Assembly: GCA_950097015.1 (NCBI GenBank)
Contig: CATNEN010000038.1
Coordinates: 31,706,501 to 31,770,500, forward strand
DNA from: Macrostomum hystrix
Taxonomy: Eukaryota > Platyhelminthes > Macrostomidae
Reading direction: 5' to 3'
DNA: 64,000 bases
Below the pieces are notes generated by a model, which did no database searches, was not told the DNA's origin, and was given only the letters and a program-made list of their open reading frames with translations. Shown piece after piece: positions 21,101 through 32,264 of this stretch; position 1 is the stretch's first letter; each line of letters starts with the position of its first letter. Position numbers and translations under genes: made by a program.

Positions 21101-24100
21101 AAATCCTTACTAATAGAATCTCAAATCATTTCTAATAGAATCTCAAATCCTTACCAACAGAATCTCAAATCCTTACTAATAGAATCTCAAATCCTTACTA
21201 ATAGAATCTCAAATCATTACTAATAGAATCTCAAATCGTTACTAATAGAATCTCAAATCATTACTAATAGAATCTCAAATCATTTCTAATAGAATCTCAA
21301 ATCATTACTAATAGAAAATCAAATCCTAACTAATAGAATCTCAAATCCTAACTAATAGAATCTCAAATCCTTACTAATAGAATCTCAAATCCTTACTAAT
21401 AGAATCTCAAATCATTTCTAATAGAATCTCAAATCATTTCTAATAGAATCTCAAATCATTACTAATAGAATCTCAAATCCTTACTAATAGAATCTCAAAT
21501 CATTTCTAATAGAATCTCAAATCATTACTAATAGAATCTCAAATCCTTACTAATAGAATCTCAAATCATTACTAATAGAATCTCAAATCCTTACTAATAG
21601 AATCTCAAATCATTACAAATAGAATCTCAAATCCTTACTAATAGAATCTCAAATCCTTACTAATAGAATCTCAAATCCTTACCAATAGAATCTCAAATCC
21701 TTACTAATAGAATCTCAAATCCTTACTAATAGAATCTCAAATCCTTACTAATAGAATCTCAAATCCTTACTAATAGAATCTCAAATCCTTACCAATAGAA
21801 TCTCAAATCCTTACTAATAGAATCTCAAATCCTTACTAATAGAATCTCAAATCCTTACTAATAGAATCTCAAATCCTTACTAATAGAATCTCAAATCCTT
21901 ACTAATAGAATCTCAAATCCTTACTAATAGAATCTCAAATCCTTACTAATAGAATCTCAAATCCTTACCAATAGAATCTCAAATCCTTACTAATAGAATC
22001 TCAAATCCTTACCAACAGAATCTCAAATCCTTACTAATAGAATCTCAAATCCTTACTAATAGAATCTCAAATCATTACTAATAGAATCTCAAATCATTAC
22101 TAATAGAATCTCAAATCCTTACTAATAGAATCTCAAATCCTTACCAATAGAATCTCAAATCCTTACTAATAGAATCTCAAATCCTTACCAACAGAATCTC
22201 AAATCCTTACTAATAGAATCTCAAATCCTTACCAATAGAATCTCAAATCCTTACTAATAGAATCTCAAATCCTTACTAATAGAATCTCAAATCCTTACCA
22301 ATAGAATCTCAAATCCTTACTAATAGAATCTCAAATCCTTACCAACAGAATCTCAAATCCTTACTAATAGAATCTCAAATCCTTACCAATAGAATCTCAA
22401 ATCCTTACTAATAGAATCTCAAATCCTTACTAATAGAATCTCAAATCCTTACTAATAGAATCTCAAATCCTTACTAATAGAATCTCAAATCCTTACTAAT
22501 AGAATCTCAAATCCTTACCAACAGAATCTCAAATCCTTACTAATAGAATCTCGAATCCTTACTAATAGAATCTCGAATCCTTACTAATAGAATCTCGAAT
22601 CCTTACTAATAGATTCTCAAATCCTTACTAATAGAATCTCGAATCCTTACTAATAGAATCTCAAATCATTTCTAATAGAATCTCAAATCCTTACTAATAG
22701 AATCTCAAATCATTACTAATAGAATCTCAAATCCTTACTAATAGAATATCAAATCCTTACTAATAGATTCTCAAATCCTTACTAATAGAATCTCAAATCC
22801 TTACTAATAGAATCTCGAATCCTTACTAATAGATTCTCAAATCCTTACTAATAGAATCTCGAATCCTTACTAATAGAATCTCAAATCATTTCTAATAGAA
22901 TCTCAAATCCTTACTAATAGAATCTCAAATCATTACTAATAGAATCTCAAATCCTTACTAATAGAATATCAAATCCTTACTAATAGAATCTCGAATCCTT
23001 ACTAATAGATTCTCAAATCCTTACTAATAGAATCTCGAATCCTTACTAATAGAATCTCAAATCATTACTAATAGAATCTCAAATCCTTACTAATAGAATA
23101 TCAAATCATTACTAATAGAATCTCAAATGTATTAAATCCCATTTAGAGAATCACAAAAGCAGTCTCAAATATAACTCTAAATTAAGCTTTAATGTCTCAA
23201 AGTTAGCGGCCCTCCAGCCCCCCAGTTCTCTGATTGGTTAAACTATTTCTCTCGTGTTTTTCTTGCCCTCCTTTACCCTGCCGCGACTCCGCTTAGCCCT
23301 GACCCCAACCTCCCCCACCCAACCTCCCCAATCCCGTGCGGCACGTGATTGGTCAGTCCCGAATTATAATTTGAAACGAATCTAGAGCATTTAATGTGCT
23401 CACGGATGATAATAAAAATGTTAATAATTTCAGGAGGGCTGCTGGCAATGGCACACCATTTAGTGACACTAGACCCGCAGCCAGCAAGGAGGCAGTTCTG
23501 TCCATTTCGCTGACTCCTGAGCACACACGCACACAGGTGTGTACATATGTCCTGACTTTCTCATCGTCGTGCAGTGTACACTCTCACTGTGCCTTGGAGG
23601 TTGGCCCTCAAGGGCGTAAATTGCACGACAAGCCCCCAAGCCTTCTCTCCGCGACTGAGCCCCAAATGAAAGTGGCCTCGCCGCGGAATCGAGCTCAGGG
23701 ACCTTGGTGCGAGAGGCAAACGCGTTAACCGCTAATCTACTCACATTTTGCCAAAAGCCGAGCGCACATTGTCGATGAGGATTAAAACATTCAAGTACGA
23801 GCTAATGAAAGCTTTTTTTAAACTTTAACATCTTGCAGGAAGAAGAAAAACTTTTTGCCAAGCGAAAATAACTTTTTAGAAACAGTCTGATAAACCAGAT
23901 AGTCTACACGTAAGACATAAAGAGAAAAAGCAACAAAATAATAATGTGTCTTGTCCCACTTAAAGGACAAAGTAATGCGAACATATTGTTTTGACGGTAG
24001 AAAAATAATAAGTCACTTTCTGCGCAGAAAAGTTAAGCAGACCAGACAGCAAGTGCACGAAATGTTACAGACTTATTCGAACAAATCAATTCGATCTTTC

Positions 24101-26681
24101 TCTGCTTGTGTTGTGCTCTGGGAAAGTCTGGGAAAATAAGAAAAACAACTAGAGAGACCTCACTGGAAAATTTGCTCTGCGCTTGCTAACTAGCGTTCTC
24201 GGGGGATTTGCAGCATTTTTATGTGGATCTAGTGAGATTCTAGTAGGATCTAGTGAGATTCTAGTAGGATCTAGTGAGATTCTAGTAGGATCTAGTGAGA
24301 TTCTAGTAGGATCTAGTGAGATTCTAGTAGGATCTAGTGAGATTCTAGTAGGATCTAGTGAGATTCTAGTAGGATCTAGTGAGATTCTAGTAGGATCTAG
24401 TGAGATTCTAGTAGGATCTAGTGAGATTCTAGTGAGCTTCTAGTAGGATCTAGTGAGATTCTAGTAGGATCTAGTGAGATTCTAGTGAGCTTCTAGTAGG
24501 ATCTAGTGAGATTATAGTAGGATCTAGTGAGATTCTAGTAGGATCTAGTGAGATTCTAGTAGGATCTAGTGAGATTCTAGTAGGATCTAGTGAGATTCTA
24601 GTAGGATCTAGTGAGATTCTAGTAGGATCTAGTGAGATTCTAGTAGGATCTAGTGAGATTCTAGTAGGATCTAGTGAGATTCTAGTAGGATCTAGTGAGA
24701 TTCTAGTAGGATCTAGTGAGATTCTAGTAGGATCTAGTGAGATTCTAGTAGGATCTAGTGAGCTTCTAGTAGAATCTAGTGAGATTCTAGTAGGATCTAG
24801 TGAGATTCTAGTAGGATCTAGTGAGATTCTAGTAGGATCTAGTGAGATTCTAGTAGGATCTAGTGAGATTCTAGTGAGATTCTAGTAGGATCTAGTGAGA
24901 TTCTAGTAGGATCTAGTGAGATTCTAGTAGGATCTAGTGAGATTCTAGTAGGATCTAGTGAGATTCTAGTAGGATCTAGTGAGATTCTAGTAGGATCTAG
25001 TGAGATTCTAGTGAGATTCTAGTAGGATCTAGTGAGATTCTAGTAGGATCTAGTGAGATTCTAGTAGGATCTAGTGAGATTCTAGTAGGATCTAGTGAGA
25101 TTCTAGTAGGATCTAGTGAGATTCTAGTAGGATCTAGTGAGATTCTAGTAGGATTTAGTGAGATTCTAGTAGGATCTAGTGAGATTCTAGTAGGATCTAG
25201 TGAGATTCTAGTAGGATCTAGTGAGATTCTAGTAGGATCTAGTGAGATTCTAGTAGGATCTAGTGAGATTCTAGTAGGATCTAGTGAGATTCTAGTAGGA
25301 TCTAGTGAGATTCTAGTAGGATCTAGTGAGATTCTAGTAGGATCTAGTGAGATTCTAGTAGGATCTAGTGAGATTCTAGTAGGATCTAGTGAGATTCTAG
25401 TAGGATCTAGTGAGATTCTAGTAGGATCTAGTGAGATTCTAGTAGGATCTAGTGAGATTCTAGTAGGATCTAGTGAGATTCTAGTAGGATCTAGTGAGAT
25501 TCTAGTAGGATCTAGTGAGATTCTAGTAGGATCTAGTGAGATTCTAGTAGGATCTAGTGAGCTTCTAGTAGAATCTAGTGAGATTCTAGTAGGATCTAGT
25601 GAGATTCTAGTAGGATCTAGTGAGATTCTAGTAGGATCTAGTGAGATTCTAGTAGGATCTAGTGAGATTCTAGTAGGATCTAGTGAGATTCTAGTAGGAT
25701 CTAGTGAGATTCTAGTAGGATCTAGTGAGATTCTAGTAGGATCTAGTGAGATTCTAGTGAGCTTCTAGTAGGATCTAGTGAGATTATAGTAGGATCTAGT
25801 GAGATTCTAGTAGGATCTAGTGAGATTCTAGTAGGATCTAGTGAGATTCTAGTGAGATTCTAGTAGGATCTAGTGAGATTCTAGTAGGATCTAGTGAGAT
25901 TCTAGTAGGATCTAGTGAGATTCTAGTAGGATCTAGTGAGCTTCTAGTAGGATCTAGTGAGATTCTAGTGAGATTCTAGTAGGATCTAGTGAGATTCTAG
26001 TAGGATCTAGTGAGATTCTAGTAGGATCTAGTGAGATTCTAGTAGGATCTAGTGAGATTCTAGTAGGATCTAGTGAGATTTTAGTAGGATCTAGTGAGAT
26101 TCTAGTAGGATCTAGTGAGATTCTAGTAGGATCTAGTGAGATTTTAGTAGGATCTAGTGAGATTCTCTATCGATATTTCATGGTGCTAAATGTGGCTTCA
26201 CCTTCTAGGCAATAAAACAGCTAAATCAATAACAATATCCCGCAAGGCCTACCGCAACTCGAAGCTTGCCATCTGTCTATTTGGCCTGGCGCTGCATCGC
26301 CATCTTCGAGCAACTGACAGCGGCGCCAAGGTGTTCCTTGTACATCCCGGTGTTGTTGGCACCAACATAAGCCGTCATCTACTACTTGGCCTACCAAATT
26401 TCGTCCGCTCATGCGTGCTCAAAATTGCAGAATCGTTCATGCTGAACAGTTTTGAAGGCTGTCAGGGCATCTTGGCTTGCTCGGCTGATCAGGACTCGAG
26501 CCTGCCTAGCGGCGCCTATTTTCACAGCTGCCAATTAGAGGCATGGGAAGAGTTCGTGCTGAATGAGGATCTCGCACTGGCAGCCTGTCGGGAGAGCGCT
26601 AGACTGGTTTGTGACTGCCTGAAAGACGGTCGGATCGCCGAGGAACTACGACGATGCGGCATTAATGGCGGCGAAAATTGA
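18196..26681 (+). CDS. Short-chain dehydrogenase/reductase, retinol-dehydrogenase-like, membrane-anchored
   Basis: Exons 18196-18461, 19338-19737 and 26247-26681 join in phases 2 and 0 to give 366 residues. An N-terminal hydrophobic segment (residues about 9-34) suggests ER-membrane anchoring. The cofactor loop TGGSSGIG, NNAGVFSPPYS and SNHLGHYLLT follow the RDH11-14 pattern, and YRNSK supplies the YxxxK pair, followed by VHPGVV. The family reduces or oxidises retinoids, steroids or other carbonyl/alcohol substrates with NAD(P); the substrate here is unknown. The position normally holding the catalytic serine (VSS) reads VTG. The third exon start (gcaag|GCC) was chosen because it keeps phase and gives the exact Y-x-x-x-K context; its pyrimidine tract is poor. 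Introns are 0.9 and 6.5 kb and mostly tandem arrays. Confidence 0.85.
18485..19140. repeat. 16-bp minisatellite (cgaggattctaccccc)
   Basis: About 40 copies with variable C-run length (15-20 bp). Two long sub-blocks near 18640-18730 and 18835-18925 are near-identical, showing internal duplication. Located in SDR intron 1. Confidence 0.93.
19968..23130. repeat. 3.2-kb minisatellite of 22-bp units
   Basis: About 143 copies of a 22-bp unit (aatctcaaatccttactaat, then ag) with catta, catttct, accaac and gattctc variants distributed in local clusters. Located in SDR intron 2. Confidence 0.96.
23432..23735 (-). mobile_element. tRNA-derived SINE copy D
   Basis: Antisense copy, from the 3' end (aggagggctgctggcaatgg) to a slightly truncated head (gcaaacgcgttaaccgct). 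It lies in SDR intron 2 between the 22-bp and 21-bp arrays. No minisatellite expansion at the CA-rich segment. Confidence 0.87.
23740..24222. other. Unique intronic sequence, nothing recognised
   Basis: SDR intron 2 between a SINE and the 21-bp array. No domain-bearing open frame seen. Confidence 0.4.
24224..26168. repeat. 1.9-kb minisatellite of 21-bp units
   Basis: About 92 copies of a 21-bp unit (aggatctagtgagattctag, then t) with occasional 11-bp short units (gtgagattcta) and gagcttctag variants. Ends about 80 bp before SDR exon 3. Confidence 0.96.
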
Positions 26682-26727
26682 AAATCCTGAAGATTAAACT
26701 TTTTTTTTATTATTTAGGTTTCCCTCA

Positions 26728-26938
26728 TATCGAAATTTGATTGGCCAACAAATATGGATCCGTTGCTATTTTTAGAAGCAGTTTCGTCACCACTCACATC
26801 GAAATTTGATTGGCCAACAAATATGGATCCGTTGCTATTTTTAGAAACAGTTTCGTCACCACTCACATCGAAATTTGATTGGCCAACAAATATGGATCCG
26901 TTGCTATTTTTAGAAACAGTTTCGTCACTACTAATGTC
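26728..26938. repeat. Three 69-bp direct repeats after the SDR stop codon
   Basis: Three near-identical 69-bp copies, each containing tttgattggccaacaaatat and gttgctatttttagaaacag. 69 is a multiple of 3, so a short frame stays open; I treat it as 3' flank or UTR. An AATAAA follows at about 26962. Confidence 0.9.
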
Positions 26939-27199
26939 TTGCACGTGACTTGGCTTGAACAATAAAGTAGTTTTTTCAGACTTTTACTTTAATCCCAAGA
27001 ATCGACAAAAAGAACACTAAACTTGTTAAATGTCACACACTTAATAATGTGAACGTACCCTTGAATTTTTTACTTTTTAACCAGGATAAAATCACATAAA
27101 ATTCAGGGCCATGTTTTATTAAACTTATTAGAGCTTAGTAAAAGTGCTATTAAATTACTATGTACTTTAACTCAGCATGAAACACTACTTCCTTTCCAT

Positions 27200-27978
27200 C
27201 GCCCTCGAGTTGAGAAGTCATGTCCTGCGTGTCTGTCTGTCCTGGGTGTCTGTCTGTTCTGCGTGTCTGTCTGTCCTGGGTGTCTGTCTGTCCTGCGTGT
27301 CTGTCTGTCCTGGGTGTCTGTCTGTTCTGCGTGTCTGTCTGTCCTGGGTGTCTGTCTGTCCTTAGTGTCTGTCTGTTCTGGGTGTCTGTCTGTCCTGGGT
27401 GTCTGTCTGTCCTTAGTGTCTGTCTGTCCTGGGTGTCTGTCTGTCCTTAGTGTCTGTCTGTCCTTAGTGTCTGTCTGTTCTGGGTGTCTGTCTGTTCTGC
27501 GTGTCTGTCTGTCCTGGGTGTCTGTCTGTTCTGGGTGTCTGTCTGTCCTGGGTGTGTTTGTTCTGGGTTTCTGTCTGTCTGTCCTGGTTGTCTGCCTGTC
27601 CTGGGTGTCTATCTGTTCTGGGTGTCTGCCTGTCCTTAGTGTCTGTCTGTTCTGGGTGTCTGTCTGTCCTGGGTGTCTGTCTGTCCTGGGTGTCTGTCTG
27701 TTCTGGGTGTCTGTCTGTCCTGGGTGTCTGTCTGTTCTGGGTGTCTGTCTATCCTGGGTGTGTTTGTTCTGGGTTTCTGTCTGTCTGTCCTGGTTGTCTG
27801 TCTGTCCTTAGTGTCTCTCTCTTCTGGGTGACTGTCTGTCCTGGGTGTCTGTCTGTCCTGGGTGTGTCTGTCCTGGGTGTCTGTCTGTCCTGGGTGTCTG
27901 TCTGTCCTGGGTGTCCGTCTGTCCTGGGTGTCTGTCTGTCCTGGGTGTCTGCCTGTTCTGGGTGTCTGTCTTTGCTGG
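27200..27978. repeat. 18-bp minisatellite (gtgtctgtctgtcctggg)
   Basis: About 43 copies with tcctta, ttctgc and shortened units. 18 is a multiple of 3 and the unit is stop-free, which explains the Cys/Val/Leu-rich open frames. Intergenic, between the SDR and the minus-strand gene at 28252. Confidence 0.94.
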
Positions 27979-28251
27979 TTTTCTGTCTAAGTTGATTTTT
28001 ATTCCTTCAAAGAGTAAGCAGGCCAAGATCAGTTTATTCGTGGCACAATGAGAAACATATATTTAAGAGCCAAATGAAAAGTTTCATATTTGCTTAAATC
28101 AGGTATAAGTGGACTGTGCTTGTCACATTTGCTGTTTAAAAATGATTTTTTCCGTAAAAAATGCTTTGTTCCAAAACATACTATTGTAAATTTCAATAGG
28201 ATAAGTTTGTCACTGAAACCGAACAGCAGCAGGATACGGAACCCAGTCTCG

Positions 28252-30715
28252 TTACTTCTTTACTTTAGCTCCACTAGCGGACGACCTGGCTTCCTTCCAG
28301 AACTCATCGAAGTTGCTGTTGTCCAATGTCACAAAGATATTCATCTGCAGAACGGGATCATTTAAAATTGTTCTTCTCTTCATCCACTCAACTCTACTCC
28401 ATTCACGCCTACTCTACCCACTCTAAACCACCAACTCTAGTCTACACACTCTACTCCATTCACTCTACTCCATTCACTCTACTCCATTCACTCTAATCCA
28501 TTCACTCTAATCCATTAACTCTAATCCATTCACTCTACTCCATTAACTCTATTCTACCCACTCTACACCACCCACTCTAGTCTACACACTCTACTCCACT
28601 CACTCTACTCCACTCACTCTACTGCATTCACTCTACTCCACTCCCTGTACTCCATTCCCTCTACTCCATTCACTCTACTCCATTCACTTTACACCATTCA
28701 CTCTACTCCATTCACTATACTCCATTCACTCTACTCCACTCCCTGTACTCCATTCCCTCTACTCCATTCACTCTACTCCACTCACTATACTCCACTCCCT
28801 CTACTCCATTCACTCTACTCCATTCACTTTACACCATTCACTCTACTCCATTCACTATACTCCATTCACTCTACTCCATTCACTCTATTCCATTCACTCT
28901 ACTCCAGATTCTTTAAAAGTTTACTAGACCTAAAATTTTTCAACTGACCTCTGCCTTGACCATCTTTCGAACTTCTGGAATATCATCCGGAGAGCGAAAC
29001 AGAGGCAGTATTACCGGTCTGCAGATTGAAGAAGTGGAACCAGGCGTTCAATATTGGACGTGCTACGGCAACGCATTCAGTCACTAAATAGAGTAACGTA
29101 GACCTAGATCGGGAGTGACCTAGATTGGAAGGGACCTATATTGGGAGTGACCTAGATTTGGGAGTGACCTGCAATTGAGTGTGACCCAGATTAGGAGTAC
29201 CATAGATTGGGAGTGCCCTAGATCGGGAGTGCCGTAGATTGGGAGTGACCTAGATTGGGAGTGCCTTAGATCGGGAGTGCCATAGATTGGGAGTGCCCTA
29301 GATTGGGAGTGCCTTAGATCGGGAGTGCCGTAGATTGGGAGTGACCTAGATTGGGAGTGCCCTAGATTGGGAGTGCCCTAGATTGGGAGTGCCCTAGATT
29401 TGGGAATGACCTAGAATGACCTAGAATTGAGTGTGACCCAGATTATGAGTGACATAGATTTAGAGTACTTTAGAAGACAATCTAGGGCACTTTAGATTAG
29501 GAGTGCCCTAGATTGGGAGTGCCCTAGATTTGGGATTGACCTAGAATGACCTAGAATTGAGTGTGACCCAGATTATGAGTGACATAGATTTAGAGTACTT
29601 TAGAAGACAATCTAGGGCACTTTAGATTAGGAGTGCCCTAGATTGGGAGTGCCCTAGATTGGGATTGCCCTAGATTGGGAGTGACCTAGCTTGATTAGGA
29701 TCGACTTAGATTTGGAGTGACCAAGATCGGGAGTGACCTAGATTGATTGAGTTAAAATTAGTAAGCTAACAGGAATCAATAAAGCATAATTAAGTGCTCA
29801 CTGCAACGGTCCAGGATTCGTATTCTTTTCCGCTCCCTTTTGGTAGAATGCGTTTAGAGTGTACCTTACGGCCACACCCGGAATTCGGGTCCTGGTGCGG
29901 AACACTTTCATAGAATTCAGGAAAGGCACCTTTCTGTGCTGCCATACTTTGATGCAGCTTGTCCAGCGGTTGAGATTTTCCGGCTAAAATAAGTATGGAA
30001 ACGTTTTAATTATAATAGTGTGAGCTTTCAGCTACTATTAGTAGCGAGTGTAAAAACAATACTGCCTTTTTAGTAAGCACGAATGAAAAAGCTAATGAGA
30101 TGAGTAAGTAAGAATTTTTAGAGTAAAAAGGAGCAGAATTAAGCACGTGACTTGGAGTTGGGAAGTTAGAAATAAAAGTACATTCTGAGAATCTGCATGC
30201 AGAGAGAGAGGAGTGATACTAAAGACATTGTGAGCCAACCATTATCGCACGAAAAGCTTAGTAACGTATGGAGAAAATAAGAATGTCGTGCCGATCGAAC
30301 AGATTGCAAAGAGGACAGTAACACATGACGAAAGTTTATAATATCGTAAACAGGATGAAAGGAAGGAAGGAAGGTAGGTAGGATTGGTGAACATAAATTA
30401 TAGACAGGCTGTTTGCATAGGTACAAAGGTAGCTAACCTCATAGGCCTCCTCCTTGGAAATATTCATCAGAACCGGTTTGGCCTGATACCAGAAGTGCCT
30501 GTATCGAAAACTTATCAACACCCAATTTCTCTGCTTGTCCAAGAACTCCATCGTCGATGGCATGTTGAGCACATCAATGCCTTTGCTGCTATTGTTGCTT
30601 TCAAGCCGTTGCTTACTGTTTCTGGTAGATATTAGCTGGGATTGCTGATCCTCCTCGTCACTGAGTTGTTCGGCATTATCTGCCATTAGACCAAAGCTGC
30701 TGCAGCTAGTACGGG

Positions 30716-30758
<43 letters not shown>

Positions 30759-31940
30759 GTTGATGCCACTGTTGCGGCCATTAAGCTTGTGAGTCGAATG
30801 CACAGACCTCAGGGCCATCATTTGTCGGTTCCTTTCTGTAAGCGCACCTGAGTAATAAGGAAGAGATGGTTTCCGAAGGGTTTAATTTAAATCCTTAAAA
30901 TCCCAGGATTGTTACGTGGTCCGTGCAGTCTCTCCACAACGCGATTGGTCCATAGCCCTGCCCCTCCACCCCCCTACGCAACAAGTCGATTGGTCTGGAA
31001 GCTTAGTCCATCCACCTCCCTACGCTACAACACGATAGGTCTGGAAGTTTAGTCCATCCACCTCCCTACGCTACAACACGATTGGTCTGGAAGCTTAGTC
31101 CATCTACCTCCCTACGCTACAACACGATTGGTCCGGAAGCTTAGTCCATCCACCTCCCTACGCTACAACACGATTGGTCCGGAAGCTTAGTCCATCCACC
31201 TCCTTACGCTACAACACGATTGGTCCGGAAGCTTAGTCCATCCACCTCCCTACGCTACAACACGATTGGTCTGGAAGCTTAGTCCATCCACCTCCCTACG
31301 CTACAAGACGATTGGTCTGGAAGCTTAGTCCATCTACCTCCCTACGCTACAACACGATTGGTCCGGAAGCTTAGTCCATCCACCTCTCTACGCAGCAACA
31401 CGATTGGTCCTGAAGCTTATTCCAACCAACTCCCTACGCAGCAACACGATTGGTCCGGAAGCTTAGTCCTTCCACCTCCCTACGCAGCAACACGATTGGT
31501 CCGGAAGCTTAGTGCATCCACCTCACTACGCTACAACACGATTGGTCCGGAAGCTTAGTGCATCCACCTCACTACGCTACAACACGATTGGTCCGGAAGC
31601 TTAGTGCATCCACCTCCCTACGCTACAACACGATTGGTCCGGAAGCTTAGTCCATCCACCTCACTACGCTACAACACGATTGGTCCGGAAGCTTAGTCCA
31701 TCCACCTCCCTACGCTACAACACGATTGGTCCGGAAGCTTAGTGCATCCACCTCCCTATGCTACAACACGATAGGTCCGGAAGCTTAGTCCATCCACCTC
31801 ACTACGCTACAGCACGATTGGTCCGGAAGCTCAGTCCATCCGATAATATACTCACGAAAACCAAGTAAGTCGTCGAAGTGAATGTCGAACTCTTTGACTT
31901 GAGTCCTTCGCCCGCTTTGTTGGGCCTGCTTGTTGGGCAT
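28252..31940 (-). CDS. Unrecognised 275-residue protein, five exons
   Basis: Exons 31940-31856, 30835-30438, 29983-29802, 29018-28949 and 28344-28252 join with matching phases 1, 0, 2, 0 and end on TAA. The start ATG opens MPNKQAQQSGRRTQVKEF. Exon 2 has a 13-residue serine run and a basic/aromatic patch (FRYRHFWYQAKPVLMN). The C-terminus reads MNIFVTLDNSNFDEFWKEA. There is no signal peptide or membrane segment, so probably cytosolic or nuclear. I do not recognise the family. Exon 3 is also open in a second frame over its full length; I kept the frame that preserves both junction phases and has more G/C at third positions, but this is the weakest part. Three of the four introns are dominated by tandem arrays; intron 2 holds none. 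Confidence 0.6.
28375..28910. repeat. 14-15 bp minisatellite (cactctactccatt)
   Basis: About 37 copies with ccctgtactccatt, cactatac and cactttacacc variants and visible block duplication (28650-28740 against 28750-28870). Fills the last intron of the minus-strand gene. Confidence 0.92.
29098..29752. repeat. 16-bp minisatellite (gggagtgccctagatt)
   Basis: About 40 copies, with diverged 16-18 bp units (gaccta, gtcgta, ttatga). A roughly 118-bp block containing tagaagacaatctagggcac occurs twice (around 29475 and 29595). Intron 3 of the minus-strand gene. Confidence 0.92.
30720..30755. repeat. Coding (CTG)n microsatellite, polySer on the minus strand
   Basis: About 12 CTG triplets inside exon 2 of the minus-strand gene, read as AGC codons for the 13-residue serine run. 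The other coding CTG tracts (4971-5003 and 648-680) are read as CAG/Gln. Confidence 0.9.
30928..31838. repeat. 46-bp minisatellite containing a CCAAT-type core
   Basis: About 19 copies of a 46-bp unit whose parts include gattggtccggaagcttagt and ccacctccctacgctacaac. Each unit carries ATTGG (CCAAT on the minus strand, the coding strand of the surrounding gene). It occupies intron 1, starting 18 bp from exon 1. Confidence 0.94.
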
Positions 31941-31974
31941 GGCAAGACAACGACACAATACGTGCTTCGAATAT

Positions 31975-32262
31975 CAGGAAAAACTAATTTGAAAACTCTC
32001 TTTAAGAGAAAATATCTTAAATGAATTTAAATGACTTTTCTTCAGTAGAAAAGCTGTATAAGTCCATCGTTTTAGTTGAACAGTTTAGGAATTTTGTGAA
32101 CGTTTTTGCCATAGACAAAACTTGGGTGCGTCAGATCTAGAATATAAATTTGCGGTTCGAATCCCTTTAAACTTCTTATTACATATTAAACTTAAACATG
32201 CTATAGATTTATCTAGATTTAAGATAGATAGACGATATATAAATACAGACAACATTTAGATA
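31975..32262. other. Intergenic stretch upstream of the minus-strand gene
   Basis: AT-rich single-copy sequence; it would hold the promoter of the gene starting at 31940. No specific element called. Confidence 0.35.
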
Positions 32263-32264
32263 GA

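Noticed and set aside
28949-29090. Longer exon reading VAVARPILNAWFHFFNLQ on the minus strand
   Set aside because: The frame is open and protein-like but runs into TGA before the donor and does not fit the phase of the neighbouring exon; the shorter exon 29018-28949 fits both sides. Kept as an alternative only.
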